Below, piece after piece: positions 19,128 to 26,056 of a stretch of 31,576 nt of DNA; the first letter of the stretch is position 1, and every line of letters begins with the position of its first letter. The position numbers were made by a program, and so were the translations under genes. Below the pieces are notes generated by a model. The model did no database searches and was not told where the DNA came from. It was given only the letters and a program-made list of their open reading frames with translations. Origin of the DNA: a virus; IMG/VR virus record IMGVR_UViG_3300032293_000203, positions 1 through 31,576 of that record, one strand, 5' to 3'.

Positions 19128-19345
19128 CCAGCGTCGTAGGCCTAGTCCTAGCCCTGTCTAAGATAGTTCCCCTCTTAAACAGGCTTCTAGACGCCCTACA
19201 GGAGGCTCGCCTAGTCCAAGCACACAATGCCATCGACCAAGCCATCCAGAACGCCCGCAATGGCCCTCCTGTGTGCCCTTACGGGGCTTGCCCTATGCGG
19301 GTGCGGAACAACCCCCAAGGTGCAGCAGCTTCTCCAGCACCCTGA
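19124..19345 (+). CDS. Inner-membrane spanin candidate (Rz-like)
   Basis: A 73-residue protein starting at GTG 19124, overlapping the previous stop. The N-terminus (VVGLVLALSKIVPLLNRLLDAL) is a membrane-inserting helix that runs into an amphipathic helix (ARLVQAHNAIDQAIQNARNG), then a Cys- and Pro-containing tail. It is short for an i-spanin, but the outer spanin is nested in its 3' half in another frame, the hallmark Rz/Rz1 arrangement. Together they fuse inner and outer membranes at the end of lysis. No homology claim is made; evidence is architecture. Confidence 0.6.
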   Translation: MTSVVGLVLALSKIVPLLNRLLDALQEARLVQAHNAIDQAIQNARNGPPVCPYGACPMRVRNNPQGAAASPAP

Positions 19346-19430
19346 GTTCCCGGCAGCGGCTCAGTTTGCCCCGCATTTCACTGCTGAGGCCCTGAAAGCC
19401 ATTGCCGACTATGAGCGCAAATCGTGGTAA
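19227..19430 (+). CDS. Outer-membrane spanin lipoprotein (Rz1-like)
   Basis: A 67-residue secreted lipoprotein whose first half overlaps the Rz-like gene in another frame. A basic N-region is followed by a hydrophobic core (MALLCALTGLALCGC) ending in a lipobox (L-C-G-C, lipidated Cys26), then a short periplasmic part with several Pro. An internal ATG at 19260 would also give a complete signal peptide. A lipoprotein of this kind requires an outer membrane, so the host is probably diderm. The stop codon overlaps the next promoter-like box. Confidence 0.7.
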   Translation: MPSTKPSRTPAMALLCALTGLALCGCGTTPKVQQLLQHPEFPAAAQFAPHFTAEALKAIADYERKSW

Positions 19431-19433
19431 ACT
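19425..19433 (+). promoter_or_regulatory. Extended -10 box 7 nt before ATG (leaderless)
   Basis: TGGTAAACT (19425-19433) overlaps the Rz1-like stop codon and lies 7 nt before the ATG at 19441. It matches the TGNTANNNT pattern shared with the other leaderless-type sites but is the weakest of them. Confidence 0.4.
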
Positions 19434-19440
19434 GTTTCAG

Positions 19441-19590
19441 ATGCTCCATCCTAGGGACATTCTCGCCGCCAGCACGCCAGTGGCCGCTTCCATCACTCTC
19501 ACCCAGATCAATCAGGTGGCTGGGCTCATTGGCACCCTTCTGGGCATCTTCTACCTCATCTGGAAGTGGAATCGGGAGGCCAGCAAATGA
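19441..19590 (+). CDS. Small membrane protein, possible second holin
   Basis: A 49-residue protein with one clear transmembrane helix (INQVAGLIGTLLGIFYLIWKW) and a short basic tail. It lies directly after the spanins, a usual holin position, and small phage proteins with 'INQ..G.i..LLGI.YL.WKW' are often called holins. Function is inferred from context. The start at 19441 follows the -10 box; an in-frame ATG at 19402 would overlap Rz1. Its stop overlaps the next gene (ATGA). Confidence 0.6.
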   Translation: MLHPRDILAASTPVAASITLTQINQVAGLIGTLLGIFYLIWKWNREASK

Positions 19591-19844
19591 AGAAGAGCAA
19601 GGCGGATATGCCGTGCAACCAGCCGATGAAGAGCTGGAGGCCGGGGAAGAAGAAGGTGGTGAAGGCCTGTGCGAATGGGCAGGAGAGGATCGTCCATTTC
19701 GGTGATAGCTCGATGAAGGACTACACCCAGCATCGCTCCGAGGAGCGCCGGAAGTCCTACTGCGCTAGGTCGGGAGGCATCAAGGGCGGGGACGGGAAGC
19801 TCTCGGCCAACTACTGGGCTCGCAAGGTGCTGTGGTCCTGCTAG
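19587..19844 (+). CDS. DUF5754-like small basic protein
   Basis: An 85-residue, Lys-rich protein. The motif string KKKVVKAC, then ERIVHFGDSSMKDYTQH, RRKSYCARSGGIKG and LSANYWARKVLW is one I recall as a small conserved family in several tailed phages (DUF5754 or similar), often near structural genes. Three or more Cys and several aromatic residues are conserved-looking. Its role is unknown. It starts by ATGA overlap with the membrane protein; an upstream in-frame ATG at 19566 is less likely. Confidence 0.7.
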   Translation: MKKSKADMPCNQPMKSWRPGKKKVVKACANGQERIVHFGDSSMKDYTQHRSEERRKSYCARSGGIKGGDGKLSANYWARKVLWSC

Positions 19845-19847
19845 CTT

Positions 19848-19865
19848 CCTCCCCTAGCGGGGAGG
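19848..19865 (+). repeat. Perfect hairpin without U-tract
   Basis: CCTCCCC (19848-19854) and GGGGAGG (19859-19865) pair perfectly around TAGC, just after a stop codon. No T-run follows, so it is not a standard intrinsic terminator; it may stabilise a transcript 3' end. Confidence 0.5.
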
Positions 19866-19901
19866 TGGAGGGAAATCTCAATTTCAGTCAAACCAATTCC
19901 T

Positions 19902-20042
19902 ATGAGTAAATCAGGCGAACGCTACAAGACCAAGAAGGCCAAGATGATGCACGAGAAGGGGGAGGGCAAGAAGGAGCGGATGATGGAGTATGGCGTTCCG
20001 CGCAAGGGCGACTACTCGTCCAAGCGCAAGGCCTGTTCTTGA
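19902..20042 (+). CDS. Very basic 46-residue protein
   Basis: A small frame filling the gap before the glycine-rich gene: 46 residues, about a third Lys or Arg (ERYKTKKAKMMHEKGEGKK). The codon pattern (AAG, GGC, CGC) matches the real genes around it. Such a basic peptide could bind nucleic acid or be a minor virion component. No Shine-Dalgarno is obvious and no family is recognised. Confidence 0.5.
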   Translation: MSKSGERYKTKKAKMMHEKGEGKKERMMEYGVPRKGDYSSKRKACS

Positions 20043-20053
20043 AGAGCTAGGCG

Positions 20054-20062
20054 TGGTAGGAT
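20054..20062 (+). promoter_or_regulatory. Extended -10 box 6 nt before ATG (leaderless)
   Basis: TGGTAGGAT (20054-20062) is followed after 6 nt by the ATG at 20069. It is nearly identical in sequence and spacing to the site at 27798 (TGGTAGAAT). Confidence 0.55.
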
Positions 20063-20068
20063 AGGGGT

Positions 20069-20785
20069 ATGCCGCTCCTATCCACCGCAGGCGCAGCCGG
20101 GGCCCGAGCCTTCGGGCTGTTTGGTATCAATGCAACCGTAGCTGGGTTCATATCGGCTACGGGCGGGACGATCACCACTAGTGGGAATTACAAATACCAC
20201 ACATTTACGTCTTCGGGGACGTTCTCCGTAACTTCGGCTCCCTCGGGCAGGACGATTGACTACATTCTCGTTGCTGGCGGAGGTGGCGCCCAAACTGGGG
20301 CAGGTGGTGGCGGCGGTGGCGTCATTGAAAGCCTAGTTCAATCCATTAGTTCTGGATCGTTTGCCGTCACCATTGGAACTGGTGGCGCAGTGGGGGCATC
20401 TGGGAACGACTCTGTTTTTAACGGTAAAACTGCCATTGGTGGTGGCCGTGGCAATTCTTCTGGCTTAGGTATTTCTGGTGGCTCGGGCGGCGGTGGTTCA
20501 ACTGGGGGCGGAGCCGCACTTCAGCCTACTTCTGCCTCTGGCGGATATGGCCACGCTGGAAACATAGCCAATGGCGGTGGCGGCGGAAGCGCAGCCGCAA
20601 GCAACAACAGCGGAGACCCCTACTTCAGCGCCACCTTCAATGAGAGCTATGCCGAGGGCGGGCCTACTGACACGATTCACGCAGGCCCCAGTTTTGCGGG
20701 CTCTGGAGGTGGGCACAACAGCGATACCAGCACTTCCTATGCTGGGGCGAATGGCGTCTTGGTTGTTCGCTACCTCTATCAATAA
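20069..20785 (+). CDS. Glycine-rich tail adhesin
   Basis: A 238-residue protein with an N-terminal beta region (YKYHTFTSSGTFSVTSAPSG then IDYILVAGGGG), followed by long Gly runs with Ser, Ala and Asn (GGGGGGVIE, GGSGGGGSTGGG, NGGGGGSAAAS) and a C-terminal strand NGVLVVRYLYQ. This is the 'glycine-rich domain' fibre type whose Gly runs pack as polyglycine-II helices and whose loops bind receptors. It sits behind a leaderless-type promoter box. The stop overlaps the nozzle gene start (TAATG). It is probably a distal tail tip or receptor-recognition protein. Confidence 0.75.
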   Translation: MPLLSTAGAAGARAFGLFGINATVAGFISATGGTITTSGNYKYHTFTSSGTFSVTSAPSGRTIDYILVAGGGGAQTGAGGGGGGVIESLVQSISSGSFAVTIGTGGAVGASGNDSVFNGKTAIGGGRGNSSGLGISGGSGGGGSTGGGAALQPTSASGGYGHAGNIANGGGGGSAAASNNSGDPYFSATFNESYAEGGPTDTIHAGPSFAGSGGGHNSDTSTSYAGANGVLVVRYLYQ

Positions 20786-22965
20786 TGCCTAGGTACTCCA
20801 AATACGGCACCCTCGACACGATGGTGCTAGACGACGGGGATGTTGGCTTCGCCAGCTTCAACAACCGCAAGCGCCCAGATCAGCTTGCCCAAGGGGAGTT
20901 GGCTGAGAGCATCAATGGCCGGATGGACCTTGAGGCCGCTTGGCAGGTGCGTAAGGGGCTGGACAGTTTTGGCCCTACGCTGACGGCCAACACGGAATCC
21001 ATTCGACTCTTAGACCCTTCCGTGTGGAAGCTGTATGCCACCGTGAACATCAGCTCCGCCACCCGCTCTTCTGCCACCGTCACGATCACCACCTCGTCAG
21101 CGCACAGCTTCAGCAGCAACACACTGGTGAGTGTGAACGGGGTTAATGGCACCATCGACCCCACCGGGAATCGGCTCATCACGGTGACGGGAGCCAGCAC
21201 CTTCACGTTCACAATCACTGGCGCTACTGGCAGCGAAACCTATGCCCTGAGTAGCGCCACTACGTCGGCGCCTAAGCTCTCGGCTACGGCCACCACTGGC
21301 GTTTACGGCTCCTGCCTGTTCTCGGACCCGTCCAGCAACAACGCCAACTACATCATTCGGGCGACCAACAAGGAGGCCATTGCCACGCCTGTGGGCGGAG
21401 GCGCTTCCACCACCATCGCCTACCCTGCCGGGGTGACCATTTCGAGCGCTGTGGAGCTGCTCCAGTGCTTCGACAAGGTGCTCCTGTTCCGCGAGGGGCA
21501 GGCTGCACTGGAGTGGAATGGCGTGCTTTCCGGCGCACCGGCGTTCACGGCTGTGGCCAGCGGCATCTACACGCAGCCGGTGTATTTTGACGCCGCCGTC
21601 AACTGCCAGATCAGCAATGGCGTGGTAACCGTTGCCGCGACCAACCACGGGCTGGCCGTTGGCGACAAGGTGTACGTCATTGACCGTGGAACCTCTGAGC
21701 TGGAGGAGGGCGATGTGGCCTACACCGTGGGCGACATTGGCGATGGCAACGCCTTCTACTTCTACGCTCAGGTGCGGGATATGGCCCCCAACTCGGTGGT
21801 CCTGTCCAAGAAGGTGAGCAGCGGGAAGGGCTTCATTCATATGCCCTCCCCGAGCTGGGGCTACTATCATCAGCGTCGGCTATGGGTTCCCTACTGGTAC
21901 GAGCCAGCCGCTGGGAGCTACACCAACCGCAATCGCCGGGACGAGATCATCGCGTCTGACATTCTCGACAGCAACACCTACGACCGGATTCAAAACCAAT
22001 ACCGCATCACGGCGGGCATTGCCGACTATGTGGTCGGCTTGCAGGCGTTTGCTGAGGACAATCTGCTGGTGTTCAACCGCAACTCCATCCACTTGGTGCG
22101 CGGCATCAGCGGTGCCATTTCCGACACCAGCGTCACTGCCATCACCTCGGAGATTGGGTGCGTGGCTCGACGGTCCATCCTTCAGGTGGGCAATCAGGTG
22201 CTGTTCCTCTCCGACAACGGCGTGTACGCAGCCGCTTTTGGCGACCTCTACAACTTGAGAGGGGCTGGCGTGCCGTTGTCGGAGCCTATCGCGGGCACCA
22301 TCGCACGCATCAACAAAGACTACGTCGGAAACGCCGTGGCGGCTTATTTCAACAACCGCTACTACCTTGCCATCCCGCTGGATGCGTCAACGACGAACAA
22401 CGCCCTGCTCGTCTACAACTTCCTCAATCAGGGCTGGGAGAGCGTGGACGAGGTGAGAGCGTCTGGCTGGGCCATCGACAACCTCATCGTGGGCGAGAAC
22501 AATGGACTGGCGTCTATGTTCACAATCAGCCCATCCGGCTCTATCCACAAGGTGGATGGCCGTGAGGACAACAATGACAATCTTTCCCTATTTGCTGGCG
22601 TCCCGTCCGTTGCCTATCCCATCTACTCTAAGCTAACGACGAGGCAATACAGCTACGGGACGATGGAGCGTAAGAAGTTCTCCACCTACGAGTTGCACAT
22701 TGAGTCGTCCAGCTCACAGGCGTCGAATGCTGGCATTGCGATTGAGGTGGAGAACCCAGACTCAACCACCTCTGCCGGAACCATTTCCGACCTGCTTGGT
22801 GGCTTTTTGAATGTGGGCGAAGACGCCTCTGTGCGTGGTAGAATCGGCAACAAGCGCGGATATGGCGCCCAGCTTGCAATCGTCCCGACTGCCGGACGCC
22901 CCAAGCTGCGAGCCGTAAAGGTGCAGGCTTCCACCACAGACCCAACGGCCACTTCCAAGACCTAA
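20785..22965 (+). CDS. Tail nozzle (tubular protein B-like) candidate
   Basis: A 726-residue, beta-rich protein. The N-terminus (FNNRKRPDQLAQGELAESIN, then GRMDLEAAWQVRKGLDSFG) follows the 'large gene near the start: lists of parameters, then Arg-Lys-Gly' pattern of T7 gp12-like nozzle proteins. Repeated blade-like segments (for example DNLLVFNRNSIHLVRGI, QVLFLSDNGVYAAAFGD, RYYLAIPLDAST) suggest a beta-propeller body. It would form the end of the short tail through which DNA exits. Length is right for the family. Alternative: another large tail-knob protein. Confidence 0.62.
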   Translation: MPRYSKYGTLDTMVLDDGDVGFASFNNRKRPDQLAQGELAESINGRMDLEAAWQVRKGLDSFGPTLTANTESIRLLDPSVWKLYATVNISSATRSSATVTITTSSAHSFSSNTLVSVNGVNGTIDPTGNRLITVTGASTFTFTITGATGSETYALSSATTSAPKLSATATTGVYGSCLFSDPSSNNANYIIRATNKEAIATPVGGGASTTIAYPAGVTISSAVELLQCFDKVLLFREGQAALEWNGVLSGAPAFTAVASGIYTQPVYFDAAVNCQISNGVVTVAATNHGLAVGDKVYVIDRGTSELEEGDVAYTVGDIGDGNAFYFYAQVRDMAPNSVVLSKKVSSGKGFIHMPSPSWGYYHQRRLWVPYWYEPAAGSYTNRNRRDEIIASDILDSNTYDRIQNQYRITAGIADYVVGLQAFAEDNLLVFNRNSIHLVRGISGAISDTSVTAITSEIGCVARRSILQVGNQVLFLSDNGVYAAAFGDLYNLRGAGVPLSEPIAGTIARINKDYVGNAVAAYFNNRYYLAIPLDASTTNNALLVYNFLNQGWESVDEVRASGWAIDNLIVGENNGLASMFTISPSGSIHKVDGREDNNDNLSLFAGVPSVAYPIYSKLTTRQYSYGTMERKKFSTYELHIESSSSQASNAGIAIEVENPDSTTSAGTISDLLGGFLNVGEDASVRGRIGNKRGYGAQLAIVPTAGRPKLRAVKVQASTTDPTATSKT

Positions 22966-22966
22966 A

Positions 22967-23665
22967 ATGCCCATCCTAGCCACAGGCAACACGTTCGCCA
23001 CGGGCGACAGCGTTACGGCCACGACGCTGAACAATGCCGTAAACAACGCCACGTTTGCAGCCAACGCGGTGGACAATGTCACGACGCAGCTTTCTGGCGG
23101 GGCAGTGATTGTTCGGGATGGGGGAATCACCCCAGCTAAGCTTTCTACGGGCGCCCCCACTTGGAACACCAGCTCGCAGCTATTTGCTGGGGCCATTGAG
23201 GACACTCCCATTGGCCTCAATGGGCCGTCTGACGCTGGATTTACGAACCTTTCCGCTTCCGGCACCACCAAGGTGTACGAGATGATCGAAAGGGCCGCTA
23301 TTTCGGGTACAGGGCTGTCTGGCACCGTCAACTTCAATGCCCTTGATGGCGCTGTGGTTTACGTCACTGCCAGTGCTACGGGCAACTGGACCATCAACCT
23401 GCGCGGGGACGGATCAAACACCCTGAACGCTATGATGGCCACGGGTGACTCGTTCACGTTCGTGGTGCTGGCCACGCAAGGCGCTACGGCCTACCATCAG
23501 ACCGGAATGCAAATCGACGGCAATAGCGTGTGGCCGATTAAGTGGGCTGGCGGCACGGCCCCGGCGGCTGGCAACGCCTCCTCGATTGACGCATACAGCT
23601 TCGTGGTGATTAAGACCGCATCTGCTACGTTCACCGTTCTGGCCAGCCAGACCAAGTTTGCCTAA
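22967..23665 (+). CDS. Tail fibre protein
   Basis: A 232-residue protein with a typical fibre N-terminus (ATGNTFATGDSVTATTLNNAV), then VRDGGITPAKLSTGAPTWN, a phrase common in phage fibres, and a beta-rich C-terminal head. The GNTFATGD element likely attaches to the tail. It follows the nozzle gene by one base. The frame ends at a stop just before the cupin gene ATG. Receptor specificity cannot be predicted. Confidence 0.7.
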   Translation: MPILATGNTFATGDSVTATTLNNAVNNATFAANAVDNVTTQLSGGAVIVRDGGITPAKLSTGAPTWNTSSQLFAGAIEDTPIGLNGPSDAGFTNLSASGTTKVYEMIERAAISGTGLSGTVNFNALDGAVVYVTASATGNWTINLRGDGSNTLNAMMATGDSFTFVVLATQGATAYHQTGMQIDGNSVWPIKWAGGTAPAAGNASSIDAYSFVVIKTASATFTVLASQTKFA

Positions 23666-23666
23666 T

Positions 23667-24182
23667 ATGGTGTACCAAGCCACAGAGGAAGTCGTCGCCA
23701 TTGAGCCGCAGGTTGCGGAGGTGGCTACGTCCGTTTCGTCCAAGCAGGCCATCGAGCTACAGAAGATCGAGGTGCTTGAGCGTTCGTTGCTCAATGCGCC
23801 GCAGGTGGAGTTCCCACTTGAACACGCCTTTGCCCCAAATGTCTACATTCGGCAGATTACTATGCCGAAGGACACGATTGTGATTGGTCACCAGCACAAG
23901 ACCGAGCACTTCAACATCGTTCTGTCCGGCAGGGCTAGCGTCTACTTTGAGGGCCAGATGCGCGAAATCGTGGCGCCCTGCATCTTCAAGTCCTCTGCCA
24001 ACGTGCGGAAGGTGCTGTTCATCCACGAAACTATGGTGTGGGCCACCGTACACCCTACGTCCGAAACCAATCTCGATAAGCTGGATGAGGAACTCATCAT
24101 CAAGAGCGAGTCCTTCAAGCAGCACGAAATCGACATCGCCAAGGCTAAGGAGCTAATGAACAACCAAAAGGAGACACTCTAA
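23667..24182 (+). CDS. Cupin-fold phage protein
   Basis: A 171-residue protein with a single cupin core: GHQHKTEHFNIVLSGRASVY (metal-ligand-like H75, H77, E80, H81), a Gly-rich turn, FKSSANVRKVLFIHE (H120) and WATVHPT (H129). Spacing departs slightly from the classic H-x-H-x3/4-E-x6-G motif, so metal binding is likely but not certain. It lies between fibre and ejection-protein genes, where similar small cupins occur in other podoviruses (from memory); a structural or assembly role is as likely as an enzymatic one. ATG 23667 is preferred over a TTG at 23658. The stop overlaps the next start (TAATG). Confidence 0.75.
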   Translation: MVYQATEEVVAIEPQVAEVATSVSSKQAIELQKIEVLERSLLNAPQVEFPLEHAFAPNVYIRQITMPKDTIVIGHQHKTEHFNIVLSGRASVYFEGQMREIVAPCIFKSSANVRKVLFIHETMVWATVHPTSETNLDKLDEELIIKSESFKQHEIDIAKAKELMNNQKETL

Positions 24183-26044
24183 TGGCTTGGGCAGCACTCG
24201 GTGCAGCAGCAATCAGCGCAGGCGCTCAGGCGTATGGCGCCAACAAGGTGGCCAAGGCGGGGAAAGTGAATGCACCCCCGCCTCCCGAGCCGGTGGACGC
24301 CGGGAAGGCTGCTCGTGCCTATCTCCTCGGGATGTCCGATCCCGATTTACAGCGCGACCTAATCAATGCTGAGGGCACATATCGCCCGCAAAACCTCATC
24401 AACACGGCTCGGGACGTTCAGACCAGCCTGATTGGTACGTCAGAGAACAAGGGCACGCTGGACTTCCTTAGCGACTCAGCCGACCGTATGGCGGCGCTTA
24501 ATCAGCGCCTCAGCACTCAGAACGTCGAATACACGCTGGACCAACTGAAGGCCTATGGCCCCGCGGCCACTCAGGCCTATTTGGATGCCAACCCCGGCTT
24601 CGCCAATGCGGTGAAGCAAATGGAGAGCCTTGGCGGTCGTCAGGTGAGTGGCTACCTGAATGCGATGGGCGACTTGGCTATGTCGCCCGGGACGGGGCAG
24701 CAGATTACGGCCCGTGGCATCAATGCCCCGGCCAACGTGCGGGCCGACCAAATCACTTCCGGTGGCACGCTCACCCCTGAGCGGGTGGCGGCTGAGCGGA
24801 TTGCGGCTGAGCGAGTGCGGGCAGGACAGGTGCAGGCTGGAAGCATTGGCGCTGGCGCTCTAGGCGAGTCCCTGTACCAGCAGGCCCTTCAGGGCCAGCA
24901 GCTCAGCCCCCTGTCGCAGGCCCTCCAGCAGCAGGGTATGGCTCGGGCGGCTACCCCGGGCCAGCTTTCCCCCGAGGAAATCCGTGCGGCTACGCAGGGC
25001 TCCCGGGAAGGCTATGCCAGTTCGGGTCGGCTGATGGACAATGCCTCCATCACTGGTGAGGCTCTTGCCCGTGCGGGTGCGGCCCGTGAGCGTTCTGCTC
25101 AGGACATTGCGACCGCGCAGCAGATTAACCAGCAGCTCCTTGGGGCCCAGCAGATGGGCCAGCAGCTTGCCACGGATGTCCTCCGTACCGACATCCAGCG
25201 CCAGCAGGCCAACGTGGGCAATCAGCTTCAGGCTGGTCAGTTCAACGTGGATGCGATGCTGCGTGGCGACCTCGCCAACCAGCAGACCAACCTTCAGGCC
25301 AATCTGGCCAATCAGGACGCCTTCCTCAAGGCGGCGCTGGCCAATCAGCAGGTCGGTATGCAGGCTGGGATGTTCAACATCCAGAACCTTCAGGACGTAC
25401 AGCGGCTCAATCAGCAGGCCAATCTGCAAGCCAATCTGGCCAATCAGCAGATGGGCTTCAACGTCACGCAGCTCGGCTCTGAGCAGGACCTTAGGGCTCA
25501 ACTTGCCAATCGCCAGTTTGGTCTGGACGAGCTTACGGCTCGATTCAACCGGCTCAACACCACGACGGGGATGGAGCAGAATATGCTCAATGCCGATCGC
25601 TCGTTCGCCAATCAGTTGGCCAACCAGTATGGCAACATCACGCCTGCTGCGCTGGCCCTGTCTGGTATTGGTCGCAATGCGGACGCCATCTCTATGGGCG
25701 GCAACGCCCTGAACACGGCGATGAATATGTCCACGCGCAACACGCCTGAGCTGTTCAACCTCGATGCTGGCGTCAATCTGGCCCTCGCCAACAACGCCAA
25801 CACGGCCAACTACAATGCCTCCGTGGCTGGCGCTGCTGGTGCGGCTGCTGGGGCTGGTGCGAACGCCGCCGGCAATATGTATGGCAACATCGCCAAGGGC
25901 CTTGGTGCTGCGGCTGGGAACATCAACTGGGGGAATGTGTTTGGCAACAACACGACTGCTTCCACGCCTCCTCCTTCACTAGCCAAAACTGGAACCCCGT
26001 GGAGCGCCCCCGGTAGCGGATTTAGCTACGGAGGCGGACGCTAA
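24182..26044 (+). CDS. Internal virion (ejection) protein 1
   Basis: A 620-residue Ala/Gln/Asn-rich protein. It starts with a hydrophobic Ala/Gly segment (WAALGAAAISAGAQAYG), continues with Pro-rich and helical regions, then near residues 360-425 has repeats of QANLANQ-type helices (NLQANLANQ twice, LANQQVGMQ), and ends with Ala/Gly- and Pro/Ser-rich tails. This composition is that of podovirus proteins packaged inside the capsid and ejected with DNA. The start ATG has a strong AAGGAG about 8-9 nt upstream (in 24170-24176). It is the first of three consecutive ejection-protein genes. Confidence 0.7.
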   Translation: MAWAALGAAAISAGAQAYGANKVAKAGKVNAPPPPEPVDAGKAARAYLLGMSDPDLQRDLINAEGTYRPQNLINTARDVQTSLIGTSENKGTLDFLSDSADRMAALNQRLSTQNVEYTLDQLKAYGPAATQAYLDANPGFANAVKQMESLGGRQVSGYLNAMGDLAMSPGTGQQITARGINAPANVRADQITSGGTLTPERVAAERIAAERVRAGQVQAGSIGAGALGESLYQQALQGQQLSPLSQALQQQGMARAATPGQLSPEEIRAATQGSREGYASSGRLMDNASITGEALARAGAARERSAQDIATAQQINQQLLGAQQMGQQLATDVLRTDIQRQQANVGNQLQAGQFNVDAMLRGDLANQQTNLQANLANQDAFLKAALANQQVGMQAGMFNIQNLQDVQRLNQQANLQANLANQQMGFNVTQLGSEQDLRAQLANRQFGLDELTARFNRLNTTTGMEQNMLNADRSFANQLANQYGNITPAALALSGIGRNADAISMGGNALNTAMNMSTRNTPELFNLDAGVNLALANNANTANYNASVAGAAGAAAGAGANAAGNMYGNIAKGLGAAAGNINWGNVFGNNTTASTPPPSLAKTGTPWSAPGSGFSYGGGR

Positions 26045-26056
26045 CTAAACAAAACT

